DNA of 64,000 nt from contig NZ_JAJIRT010000012.1 in the NCBI RefSeq assembly GCF_025717675.1, positions 1 through 64,000 of the forward strand, given 5' to 3'. The stretch comes from Paucibacter sp. DJ2R-2. Its GTDB lineage: Bacteria; Pseudomonadota; Gammaproteobacteria; Burkholderiales; Burkholderiaceae_C. Under the pieces are notes generated by a model that ran no database searches, was not told the DNA's origin, and was given only the letters and a program-made list of their open reading frames with translations. Positions 52,855 through 60,838 of this stretch are shown here, piece after piece (the stretch's first letter is position 1; every line of letters begins with the position of its first letter). A program made the position numbers and the translations under genes.

Positions 52855-54753
52855 TCAGCCCCGCTGCACCAGGCTCAGCAGATCGCCCTGCACCTTGCGC
52901 CGCGCCGGCTCGACATGGCGGCCCAGCACCATCACGCGCAGGCGCCCCGGCAGCTCGCTGTCGCGCAAGGCCTGGAACAGCCGTTCGGCCAGGGCATCGG
53001 CCGATTCATCGCTCCAGCCCGGCTTGGCCTGCACCCAGAAGGTGAAGTGGCGGCGAGCGGGTTTGACGTCGAGCTGCTGTTCACCCACCCAGGCGGCTTG
53101 CACCTCGCCCTCACGCAGCAGCACGCCGCGCAGCTCGCGCAGCTGGTCGCCGCTGAGATCCGGCGTCAGGGTGCGCTCCCAGGGTTGCAGCTCGACGAAG
53201 CGTTCCCAGGCGCTCTGCTCCATGGCCTCACTGTCGCTGAGGCGCTGGCGCCAGAGGCGGCGCTGCTCGGGCGGCAGGACCTGATCATGCGCTTGGGCGG
53301 CATCCATCCAGTCTTGCGCCAGGCGCGCGGCCAGCCAAGCCTGGTCTTCGTGGTTCTGGTAGAGCTGCTCCAACCATTCGCCGACGCGCAGATCGGCCTT
53401 GGGCGCGTGGCGCGCGGCCAGGCGGCGCAGGACCAGGGGGTGGCGCGGCGCGAGACTCAGGGCGCGTTCGAGCAAGGGGGTCGGGTCTTGCTCACTGAGC
53501 GCTTCCACCGCCTCGGCCCAGAGCAGCCATTCATCGGCCACCAAGGGCTGTGTGCCGGCCCGGGCACGCTGCTGCAGCTCCAGGGCCTGCGCATGCAGTC
53601 GGCGCAGGCGCTCGCCATGGGTGCGCCAGTCGGCGGCATGGAGCTGCCACCAGGCCGCATCCAGGGCGGCAGCGATGCGTTCGCGGGCGCTGCCCAGCAA
53701 ACCCAGGGTGTGACCGGCCGAGGGCTCGGGCGGCCGCGGCAGGCCGGGGCGCAGGCCATCGGGTGCCAGGCCGGCCAGGCGGTCCTTGAGCACCGGATGG
53801 GTGTCGTCAAAGTTGGCCAGGCGCCGGTACTCGCGGCGCAAGGCTTCTTGCTGCCAAGCGGGCTCATTGCTGCGCAGCAGGCTGACCGGCAGCTCGGCAT
53901 GGAAAGCGGGCTGTTCCTGCTGGCGCGACAGGCGCCAATGGCGGCGCCAGAATTCCTGTTCGTACCATTGCGCCTTGATGGCGATCTCCAGCAAAGCCTG
54001 GCTGGCCACCTCGGGGCCGAACAGGCGGGCAGAGACGCGGTCTGCCTCGTACTCGTCCTCGCGCGCCAGGGCGAAGCTGAGCGCATCGAAGCGCGGGAAA
54101 TACCAACCGGCAAAGCCACCCAAAATCCAGCTGACCGGCGAGCTGCTTTCGCGGTAACGCCGGCTCAGCCGAGCCCAGGCCAAGCGGGTGCGGTAGATCC
54201 AGGCCGAGAGCTTGCCGTGCTCGCCGCGCAGATGGCCGTATTCATGGGCGACCACGGCGAACAGGCGGCGCGGCTCCAGGGCGGCCAACATGGGCCAGCC
54301 CAACATCAGATGGTTGCGATGGCGCAGGCCCAGCCACTGCGGCTGCTGAACGATGGCGGCATTGAAGTCGGGCGTGATCCAGACCTTGTGCAAGAGCGGG
54401 CCGCCGACCTTGGCGCGGATTTTCTCCAGGGCGGCAAACAACTCGGGGGCGTCTTGTGCAGTCAACACCTCGCCCTGAGGCGCCTCGAAGGGCACACGCA
54501 AACCTTGCAAGGCCGCGAACAGCAGGCCGAGGCAGCCCAGGCCCAACCAGACCATCCAGGCGCCCGGCCGCCCGCCTTGCTGCAAATGCCAGGCCAGCGT
54601 CAACAAGCCGGCCAGGCCCAGCAACGCGCACAGCAACACCGCGCCATAGCCCAGCAGGGCAAAGCGCAGCACGCGGCGGCGATAACGCTCAGGTTCATCG
54701 CGGCTGGCCTGCTCGTTCAGGCGCAGCAGGTGCACATGGTCGGCCGAATTCAC
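52855..54753 (-). CDS. M48-family membrane metallopeptidase
   Basis: This 632-residue protein has two N-terminal membrane helices (LLGYGAVLLCALLGLAGLLT and VWLGLGCLGLLFAALQGL) and an HEYGH zinc site (FAVVAHEYGHLRGEHGKLSA), with the third ligand Glu in FALAREDEYEADRVSARLFG. A helical region with several heptad-like repeats follows. GTG 54753 has GGAGGGAGAGGGGC upstream and is chosen; the ATG at 54804 would run through a transcription terminator. It resembles HtpX/YcaL-like peptidases, with a long C-terminal addition of unknown function. The small membrane protein downstream is a likely partner. Confidence 0.88.
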   Translation of the reverse strand: MNSADHVHLLRLNEQASRDEPERYRRRVLRFALLGYGAVLLCALLGLAGLLTLAWHLQQGGRPGAWMVWLGLGCLGLLFAALQGLRVPFEAPQGEVLTAQDAPELFAALEKIRAKVGGPLLHKVWITPDFNAAIVQQPQWLGLRHRNHLMLGWPMLAALEPRRLFAVVAHEYGHLRGEHGKLSAWIYRTRLAWARLSRRYRESSSPVSWILGGFAGWYFPRFDALSFALAREDEYEADRVSARLFGPEVASQALLEIAIKAQWYEQEFWRRHWRLSRQQEQPAFHAELPVSLLRSNEPAWQQEALRREYRRLANFDDTHPVLKDRLAGLAPDGLRPGLPRPPEPSAGHTLGLLGSARERIAAALDAAWWQLHAADWRTHGERLRRLHAQALELQQRARAGTQPLVADEWLLWAEAVEALSEQDPTPLLERALSLAPRHPLVLRRLAARHAPKADLRVGEWLEQLYQNHEDQAWLAARLAQDWMDAAQAHDQVLPPEQRRLWRQRLSDSEAMEQSAWERFVELQPWERTLTPDLSGDQLRELRGVLLREGEVQAAWVGEQQLDVKPARRHFTFWVQAKPGWSDESADALAERLFQALRDSELPGRLRVMVLGRHVEPARRKVQGDLLSLVQRG

Positions 54754-54770
54754 GCCCCTCTCCCTCCACA

Positions 54771-54799
54771 AATAAAAATCGCCCCTGTTCGGGGGCGAC
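54771..54799 (-). terminator. Terminator of the phosphate operon
   Basis: On the minus strand TCGCCCC, a 6-base loop and GGGGCGA are followed by TTTTTATT. It lies 116 bases after the stop of the last DUF47 gene and just before the M48 gene start. Confidence 0.85.
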
Positions 54800-54914
54800 G
54801 GCATTGTGACGGAATTGGCAGATGGGGCGAAAGGCTCAGCGCACCCGGGACCTCATTCAGCTTAGGGGGATGGCGCTGCGGCAGGCCTGCGCGCCACCCC
54901 TCCCACCCGGAAAG

Positions 54915-55562
54915 TCAGGCGTTCTCGATCAGGATTTCCTCGATCGTGCCGGCGGCCCGCTTGCAGGCTTCCATGACCGTTTCCAGCAGAGAGTAGAGCT
55001 CGCGCAGCTTGATGGCGCGCCAAGCGGCGGCGTCATCACCCTCTTGCTCGAACATGGTCTTGATGGCGCTCTTGCGCAAGGTGTCGACTTCATGCTCGAT
55101 GCGGTCGATCTCCTTGCACAGGTCCAGGGTCTCCTGGCCACGGGTCTTGTCCGGCAGCGCCAGCACGGCGCGGTCCAGGCGCAAGCAGGCGTCGGCCACT
55201 AGGGTCGCCATGGCGCGCGCTTCCTGGGTGGTCTCGTTGATCCGGTAGGCGCCCACGGCATTGCAGACATGCTGCAGCTCGTCGAGCACACGGTCCAGAT
55301 CAAGTGCCAGGGTGTGCAGCTGGTCGCGGTTGATCGGGGTGGTGAAGCTCTCGTAGAGCAGGCGGATCAAGTCCTGGAGGATCTTGTCGGCGCTGGTCTC
55401 GTACTCATGCACCTCCTCGATCAGCTCCAGGGTCTGAGCGCCGGGCTGGCCCAGGCCGGTGATCAGGCGCAAGGTGGCATTGCCACCGGCCACCATGCGG
55501 GTGGTGTGCGAGGCCAGCAGTTCGAAGAAGGCGTTGCGTTTGGGGGTCAGGTGGCTGCTCAT
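54915..55562 (-). CDS. DUF47 (PhoU-like) protein, distal copy
   Basis: This 215-residue all-helical protein of the TIGR00153/DUF47 family has PhoU-like acidic metal-binding segments (EEVHEYETSADKILQDLIRL and ALDLDRVLDELQHVC). It ends TIEEILIENA. DUF47 proteins pair with PiT-type phosphate transporters and probably regulate them. A paralogous copy flanks pit on the other side; the two share the ends FFELL/FYELL and TIEEILIEN. Confidence 0.88.
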   Translation of the reverse strand: MSSHLTPKRNAFFELLASHTTRMVAGGNATLRLITGLGQPGAQTLELIEEVHEYETSADKILQDLIRLLYESFTTPINRDQLHTLALDLDRVLDELQHVCNAVGAYRINETTQEARAMATLVADACLRLDRAVLALPDKTRGQETLDLCKEIDRIEHEVDTLRKSAIKTMFEQEGDDAAAWRAIKLRELYSLLETVMEACKRAAGTIEEILIENA

Positions 55563-55599
55563 TTCAGAATCTCATTCGGAGTCGGCGTGCGGCAAGGCA

Positions 55600-56613
55600 T
55601 CAGAGGAGGCCGCGGCCGATGTACCAGAACAGCGCTGCAATCAGACCCGAGGCCGGAATCGTCAGCACCCAGGCCACGACCAGATTGAAGGTCACGCCCC
55701 AGCGCACCGCCTTGACGTCCTGCGCCGCACCGACGCCGACGATGGCGCCGGTGATGGTGTGGGTGGTGGACACCGGAATGCCGCCCAATGTGGCCAGACC
55801 CAGGCTGATGGCGCCGCCCATGGACGCGCAGGAGCCGCTGACCGAGTTCAGCTTGGTGATCTTGGTGCCCATGGTCTTGACGATGCGCCAGCCACCCAGA
55901 TACGTACCCCAAGCGATGGCGATGTAGCAGGAGTAGATGACCCAGTTGGGCAAGGTGTGCACATCGGTGGTGGCTGCGCCGGCCGAGATCAACAGCAGCC
56001 AGATGATGCCAATGGTCTTCTGTGCATCGTTACCGCCATGGCCTAGGCTGTAGGCGGCCGCGGCGACCAGCTGGGCGTTCTTGAACCAACGCCCCGCCTG
56101 ATGCGGCGAACGGTTGCGGAAGGCCCAGGCGACCGCCACCATGAGCAAGCCGCCCAGCATGAAACCGACAAAGGGCGAAATGACGATGAAGGCCAGAATC
56201 TTGCCGAAACCGCTCCAGACGATGGGCGCGCCCGAACCGGCCTTGATCATGGTGGCGCCGATCAGGCCGCCGACCAGAGCATGGGACGAGGACGAGGGGA
56301 TGCCGTAGTACCAGGTGATGATGTTCCAGATCAGCGCGCCCATCAGGGCACCGAAGATCACGTAGTGGTCGACAAAGCTCGGGTCCACCGTGCCCTTGCC
56401 GATGGTGGCGGCCACCTTGAGCTGGAACACCCAAATGGCCGCAAAGTTGAAGAAGGCCGCAAAGGCCACGGCTTGCTTGGGTGTCAGAGCGCCGGTGGCG
56501 ACGATGGTCGAAATCGAGTTCGCGCCATCGTGGAAGCCATTCATGAAGTCGAATGCCAGGGCCACAAAAATAAGCAGGCCCAGCACCCAGATGCTGATCG
56601 TTAATCCTTCCAT
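55600..56613 (-). CDS. PiT-family inorganic phosphate transporter
   Basis: This 337-residue membrane protein imports phosphate with a cation. Both PiT signatures are visible: FDFMNGFHDGANSISTIVAT at the N-terminus and SLGHGGNDAQKTIGIIWLLL in the C-terminal half. About ten hydrophobic segments. The short length (about 340) fits the bacterial low-affinity type. Gaps of 9 and 37 bases to the flanking DUF47 genes make it the middle gene of an operon. Confidence 0.92.
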   Translation of the reverse strand: MEGLTISIWVLGLLIFVALAFDFMNGFHDGANSISTIVATGALTPKQAVAFAAFFNFAAIWVFQLKVAATIGKGTVDPSFVDHYVIFGALMGALIWNIITWYYGIPSSSSHALVGGLIGATMIKAGSGAPIVWSGFGKILAFIVISPFVGFMLGGLLMVAVAWAFRNRSPHQAGRWFKNAQLVAAAAYSLGHGGNDAQKTIGIIWLLLISAGAATTDVHTLPNWVIYSCYIAIAWGTYLGGWRIVKTMGTKITKLNSVSGSCASMGGAISLGLATLGGIPVSTTHTITGAIVGVGAAQDVKAVRWGVTFNLVVAWVLTIPASGLIAALFWYIGRGLL

Positions 56614-56622
56614 GACATGTCC

Positions 56623-57261
56623 TCAGGAGTTCTCGATCAGGATTTCTTCAATCGTCTTGGCGGCGTCTTCGCAGCGGTCCAGCACGTCTTCCTGCAGACC
56701 GTAGAACTCGCGCATCTTCATGGCGATCCAGGGGCTGCCGCCGGCCTCGAACAAACGGGTCACGGCGCTGCGTTCGATGCGGTCTCCCTTGGATTCGATG
56801 ACCTCGATCTGCTTGCACAGCTCGATGATGTCGCCGGTGCGCTTCTTGTCGCCGAGCAGGCTGACGGCCTGATTGAGGCGCAGGCAGGCATCGGCACCGA
56901 GGGAGGCCATTTCACGGCCTTCGACCGTGGAGTCCTTGATGTTGTACATCTCGACGGCCTGGGCCACGCGACGCAGGGCGTTGATGACCTGGTCGATCTC
57001 GATGGTCAGGGTGTGGATCTGGTCGCGGTTGATCGGCGTCGTGAAGGACTTGTGCAAGAGCTGGATCAAGGCTGCCTTGATCTTGTCGGCGCTCTTCTCG
57101 TTCTGATCAACCTCTTGGGCCAGCGCCGCCACATCCTGGTTGCGCTCGCCGAGGCAGTTGACCAGGCGCAACATGGCATTGGCTCCGGCGACCACACGGT
57201 CTGAGTGCGCGGCAAGAAGCTCATAGAACTCCCTGCGTTGTGGCATCAGGCTACTGAACAT
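56623..57261 (-). CDS. DUF47 (PhoU-like) protein, proximal copy
   Basis: This 212-residue paralogue of the distal copy starts MFSSLMPQRREFYELLAAHS and ends DAAKTIEEILIENS. The acidic segments (EVDQNEKSADKIKAALIQLL and IEIDQVINALRRVA) match. As the first gene of the operon it carries the Pho box in its leader. Confidence 0.88.
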   Translation of the reverse strand: MFSSLMPQRREFYELLAAHSDRVVAGANAMLRLVNCLGERNQDVAALAQEVDQNEKSADKIKAALIQLLHKSFTTPINRDQIHTLTIEIDQVINALRRVAQAVEMYNIKDSTVEGREMASLGADACLRLNQAVSLLGDKKRTGDIIELCKQIEVIESKGDRIERSAVTRLFEAGGSPWIAMKMREFYGLQEDVLDRCEDAAKTIEEILIENS

Positions 57262-57340
57262 CGATGACTCCTGGGAACTGAAAATGGGGACCTGCGGTGC
57301 GGCGGGATTTTGCCCGTGTCAACAAGGACTTGTGCTGATT

Positions 57341-57358
57341 TATGACAATTTGATGACA
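57341..57358 (-). promoter_or_regulatory. Pho box upstream of the pit operon
   Basis: On the minus strand CTGTCATCAAATTGTCAT: two CTGTCAT-type 7-mers separated by 4 bases, with one mismatch to the PhoB consensus. It lies 80-97 bases before the first start codon. The operon is therefore probably induced by phosphate limitation. Confidence 0.85.
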
Positions 57359-57440
57359 GCAAACCACAGATTTTCGCATCAGCGCTGCGGCCTGCGTGGC
57401 AGGAATCGGCACCGAGCGGTGGTTCGCGAAGAAGTTTCAG

Positions 57441-57551
57441 CACGCAGAGCTCGCTGAGGACCGCAGAGGACCGCAGAGGACGCTGAGACTAGAAATCCTG
57501 CTCTCTTCTCCGCGACCTCTGCGGTCCTCCGCGCACTCTGCGTTCGTATTC
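57441..57551. repeat. Extragenic repeat with GCAGAG / CTCTGCG arms, copy 2
   Basis: Left arm 57443-57469 (CGCAGAGCTCGCTGAGGACC...) and right arm 57516-57542 are reverse complements with about three mismatches over 26 bases. The left arm contains a tandem GAGGACCGCA unit. The right end reads CTCTGCGTTCGTATTC, as in copy 1 at 33965-34076. It lies upstream of the pit operon. Confidence 0.7.
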
Positions 57552-57612
57552 AAGTCTCAGCAAACGACCGCACCCTGCCGCAAGTGGCCCCATGAGGATC
57601 GGCCGGATCAAG

Positions 57613-57650
57613 AAAAACAGGCCACGATCGTGGCGATCGCGGCCTGTTTT
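57613..57650 (-). terminator. Terminator of the HDOD gene
   Basis: AAAACAGGCC and GGCCTGTTTT form a 10-bp stem; on the minus strand GTTTTTCTT follows. The loop holds a further CGATCG pairing. It works in principle on both strands. Confidence 0.85.
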
Positions 57651-57673
57651 GCAGCGGGAAGGGTCAGGTCTTG

Positions 57674-58516
57674 CTAGTTGAGCAATTGCTCCACATCGCT
57701 GGTCACATCGCCGGCGGCCGTGATCTTGGCTTCCAGGAAGGCCAGGTCCAGATGCAGGTGCTCGACCAATTCCGGCACCGCCACCAGCAGCGCCTGGCTG
57801 GGGTTGTCATGGTGCTCGGCCGCGTCTGCCAGCACTTCGGCCAGATGCAGCACCGCAGCCATCAGCGAGAAGGGCCGGATCTCCATCGGCGTGTCGGCGT
57901 CCTTGAAGGCCTCGATCATGGGCGCAGGGAAGTGCCAATGCAGGGCCAGGCAGGCGGTCACGTCGGCATGGGTGCAACCGAAGCGATGCATCTCCAGCGA
58001 AAAGCGGCTGCCCGGCTCGGCCGCATGGGCCTCGACATCGGCGACCAGCTCCGGGTCACGCAGCGCCATCAGCATCTGGCCGGTGCGCAGCATCAGGCCG
58101 GCCAGGTAGGCAGTGTCGGCGTCCAGCTGCAACATGCGGCTGAGGATGCGGGAATAGGCGGCCGTGGCGATGCTGTGGCGCCAGAACGCGGTGCGGTCCA
58201 GACCCTTGACCACCGGGAAGGCATTGGACAGACAGGCTGCCAACGACAGATTGCGCAGCGTTTCCATGCCCAGGGCCGCGGCGGCGTCGCTGAGGTTGGA
58301 GATCTGATGCGAGGGGCTGTAGCGGGCCGAGTTGGCCAGGCGCAGCACCTTGGCGGCGAGCGCGGCATCCTTGCCGATCAGGTCGGCGATGGCCGCCAAG
58401 CTGATGTTCTCGTCGTCAAAGCTGCGTATCAATCGGCTGGCCACCTCGGGCATGGTGGGCAGGGCGTTGTTCTTCTCGAAAAACTTTTCGGCGGCTGCCA
58501 TGGCTGCTGCGGTCAC
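57674..58516 (-). CDS. HDOD-domain protein
   Basis: This 280-residue protein has the HDOD fold, a catalytically inactive HD relative: NNALPTMPEVASRLIRSFDD, IGKDAALAAKVLRLANSARY and GMETLRNLSLAACLSNAFPV. HDOD proteins take part in signalling, for example with cyclic di-GMP, but have no enzyme activity. GTG 58516 has AGGAG six bases upstream and is chosen over ATG 58501. Its stop TAG is followed at once by CAAGACCTGACCC. A diguanylate cyclase is encoded at 17.4-19.7 kb, but there is no direct link. Confidence 0.88.
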   Translation of the reverse strand: MTAAAMAAAEKFFEKNNALPTMPEVASRLIRSFDDENISLAAIADLIGKDAALAAKVLRLANSARYSPSHQISNLSDAAAALGMETLRNLSLAACLSNAFPVVKGLDRTAFWRHSIATAAYSRILSRMLQLDADTAYLAGLMLRTGQMLMALRDPELVADVEAHAAEPGSRFSLEMHRFGCTHADVTACLALHWHFPAPMIEAFKDADTPMEIRPFSLMAAVLHLAEVLADAAEHHDNPSQALLVAVPELVEHLHLDLAFLEAKITAAGDVTSDVEQLLN

Positions 58517-58662
58517 ATTGGTCTCCTAGCGTGTTCTGGGGCCTGGGCACGCTTGCAGTCTAAGGGAGCCGCAGCAGGGATCAAAGCCAGCAAATGCACC
58601 GCGAAGCCGGTGCTTTCAACTTGCAGCCAACACTCGCTGCGAGCGCAGCGGGGTGGCGCCCG

Positions 58663-59406
58663 TCAACCCTGGGCCAGGGTCTGCAAAGCGGCCAGATTGA
58701 GCAGCTTGATGGTGTAGCCGCGCACCTCGATCAGGCCCGCGCTCATCAGCTGGCGCAAGAGCCGCGACAAGGTCTCGGGCGTGATGGCCAGTTGGGCGGC
58801 CAGCTCGCGCTTGCGTTCGCGCAAGGCCACTTCTTCGCCGCTGGCCGGGCTGCGTTGCAGCAGCCAGGTGGCCAAGCGCTTCTGTGCGTCCTTGGCCATC
58901 AGATCATGGGCAGCGCCGGTCAGGTTCTGCACCGACTGGGCCAGACACTGCAAGAGGCGCTCGCTCATCACCGGGTGCCGTGTCAGCAGCACCCGCACGC
59001 CGCTGACGGGCAGTTCCAGCAGACGCGCCGACATCAAGGCCTGGGCATCCTGGCTGCGGCCTTTTTCCAGCCAGGCACTGCTGTTGTCCAGCCACTGCGG
59101 GCCATGGACCGCACGCTCCAGATGGAATTGCGTGGCCGACCCCGGTGCACCGGGCGCATGGGCACCCAGGCCCACCGCACCCTCAAGCACGGCCAACAAA
59201 GTGTCGGCGGATTCGCCGCGTTTGAAGACGCAAGCGCCACTGCACAGGCTGCGCACCTGGGCCAGCTCCTGCAAGCCGCGCAGCTCATCGGCCGCCAGAC
59301 GCGGCGGGCCGAACAGCGTGGACCAGACCGAAGCCGGCACCAGGGGTGCGGCGGCAGGCGGATGGGCAGCGGGGGTGAGGACCTTGTCCAAGATGAGCGT
59401 TGTCAT
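58663..59406 (-). CDS. Crp/Fnr-family regulator
   Basis: This 247-residue protein has a cNMP-like beta-barrel (CSGACVFKRGESADTLLAVL) and a C-terminal winged helix (RELAAQLAITPETLSRLLRQ, then LMSAGLIEVRGYTIKL). The FNR iron-sulfur cysteine set is not present. ATG 59406 is used. It lies 90 bases after the glycerate kinase gene on the same strand. The signal and targets are unknown. Confidence 0.85.
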   Translation of the reverse strand: MTTLILDKVLTPAAHPPAAAPLVPASVWSTLFGPPRLAADELRGLQELAQVRSLCSGACVFKRGESADTLLAVLEGAVGLGAHAPGAPGSATQFHLERAVHGPQWLDNSSAWLEKGRSQDAQALMSARLLELPVSGVRVLLTRHPVMSERLLQCLAQSVQNLTGAAHDLMAKDAQKRLATWLLQRSPASGEEVALRERKRELAAQLAITPETLSRLLRQLMSAGLIEVRGYTIKLLNLAALQTLAQG

Positions 59407-59496
59407 GAGCAGCAGGGGTTGGCTGCCAATGTCGGCCAGATGCTCGTTCTTGTCTTTGAGCAAGGTCAACAGATGCCGCCCTCGCCGCCCGCTGCC

Positions 59497-60825
59497 TCAG
59501 AAAATCAACAAGGCCCGGAAGTCATTGACATTGGTGTGGCTGGGCCCGGTCACCAGCAGGTCACCCAAGGGCGCGAAGAAGCCGCGTGCGTTGTGGGCGT
59601 CGAGCTCGGCCTGGGCGTTCAGGCCCAGGGCGCGGGCTCGTGCCAGGCTGCTGGGCGTCAGGAAGGCACCGGCGTTGTCGCCGACACCGTCGATGCCATC
59701 GGTGTCGGCCGAGAGCGCGAACACGCCGGGCTCGCCGTCCAGGGCGATAGCACAGCCGAGCAGGAACTCGGTGGCGCGACCGCCCTGCCCGCTCTGTCTG
59801 TTCAAGGCAACGGCCGACCCAGGCGGCGACGCGGCCAAGCTGACCGTGGTCTCGCCGCCTGACAGCAGCACACAGGGCTTGGCAAAGGGCTGGCCGCGCC
59901 GGGCCACGGCGAGCGCCAGCGCCGCATGAACCCGACCCACCTCGCGCGCCTCGCCCTCCATGGCATCGCTGAGGATGTGGGCGCGCAGACCCAGGGCGGC
60001 CGCGGCCTCGGCTGCCGCTTCCAGGCTGTGCTGAGGCGTGGCCAGCATGTGCAAGGAATGCTGCGCCCAGAAGGGCTCCGAGGCCTTGACCGTTTCGAAG
60101 GCCCCCGACTCCAGGCCAGCGCGCGCGGCGGCCGGCAGGTGCAAGCCGTAGCGTGCGCAGATGGCCAGCGCATCCTGGCAGCGGCTGGCGTCGGCCACGG
60201 TCGGGCCCGAGGCGATCACGGCCGGGTCGTCGCCGGGCACATCGCTGATCAAGAGGGTCAGGACTTGCGCAGGTGCGCAAGCCACAGCCAGCCGCCCCCC
60301 TTTGATGGCCGACAGGTGCTTGCGCACGCAATTCATCTCGCTGATGGAGGCGCCGCTCTGCAGCAGGGCCCGGTTCAGCGCCTGCTTGTCGGCCAGGCTC
60401 AGCCCCGGCGCCGGCAGGCTGAGCAGGGAGGAGCCGCCGCCCGAGATCAGGCAGATCACCAGATCGTCGGCGCTCAAGCCCCGGGCCAGGGCCAGCATGC
60501 GCCCGGCAGCGGCCTCGCCAGCGGTATCGGGCACCGGATGCGCCGCCTCCAACAGCTCCAGCCGGCGCGGCCGATAGCCGGGCGGGCGGTGGCCATAGGC
60601 CGTGATCACCAGACCCGAGACCGGAGCCTCGGCCGGCCACTGCGCCTGAATGGCCGCCTCGAGCGCCTGGGCCATGGCAGCGGCGGCCTTGCCGGCGCCC
60701 AGCACCAAAGTACGGCCGCGCGGCGGCGCGGTCGGCAAAAACGCCGCCAGATGCTGCGCCGGCAAGGCACGCGCCACGGCAGCGTCGTAGAGCTGGCGCA
60801 GCAAGGCCTTGGGGTCGGCAAACAT
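59497..60825 (-). CDS. Glycerate 2-kinase (TtuD/MOFRL type)
   Basis: This 442-residue enzyme phosphorylates D-glycerate at C2 with ATP, giving 2-phosphoglycerate. Family landmarks are TLVLGAGKAAAAMAQALE, DDLVICLISGGGSSLLSLPA, LLQSGASISEMNCVRKHLSA and LLISDVPGDDPAVIASGPT. The C-terminal MOFRL domain has CVLLSGGETTVSL, FALSADTDGIDGVGDNAGAF and a TNVNDFRALLI end. ATG 60825 is used. It lies 13 bases after puuD, so it probably ends the glyoxylate branch of urate use. Confidence 0.9.
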   Translation of the reverse strand: MFADPKALLRQLYDAAVARALPAQHLAAFLPTAPPRGRTLVLGAGKAAAAMAQALEAAIQAQWPAEAPVSGLVITAYGHRPPGYRPRRLELLEAAHPVPDTAGEAAAGRMLALARGLSADDLVICLISGGGSSLLSLPAPGLSLADKQALNRALLQSGASISEMNCVRKHLSAIKGGRLAVACAPAQVLTLLISDVPGDDPAVIASGPTVADASRCQDALAICARYGLHLPAAARAGLESGAFETVKASEPFWAQHSLHMLATPQHSLEAAAEAAAALGLRAHILSDAMEGEAREVGRVHAALALAVARRGQPFAKPCVLLSGGETTVSLAASPPGSAVALNRQSGQGGRATEFLLGCAIALDGEPGVFALSADTDGIDGVGDNAGAFLTPSSLARARALGLNAQAELDAHNARGFFAPLGDLLVTGPSHTNVNDFRALLIF

Positions 60826-60838
60826 CAGAGCGGCGGCC

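Noticed and set aside
54754-54804. ATG 54804 as start of the M48 peptidase
   Set aside because: The added residues are encoded by the terminator hairpin of the phosphate operon; GTG 54753 has a strong ribosome binding site.
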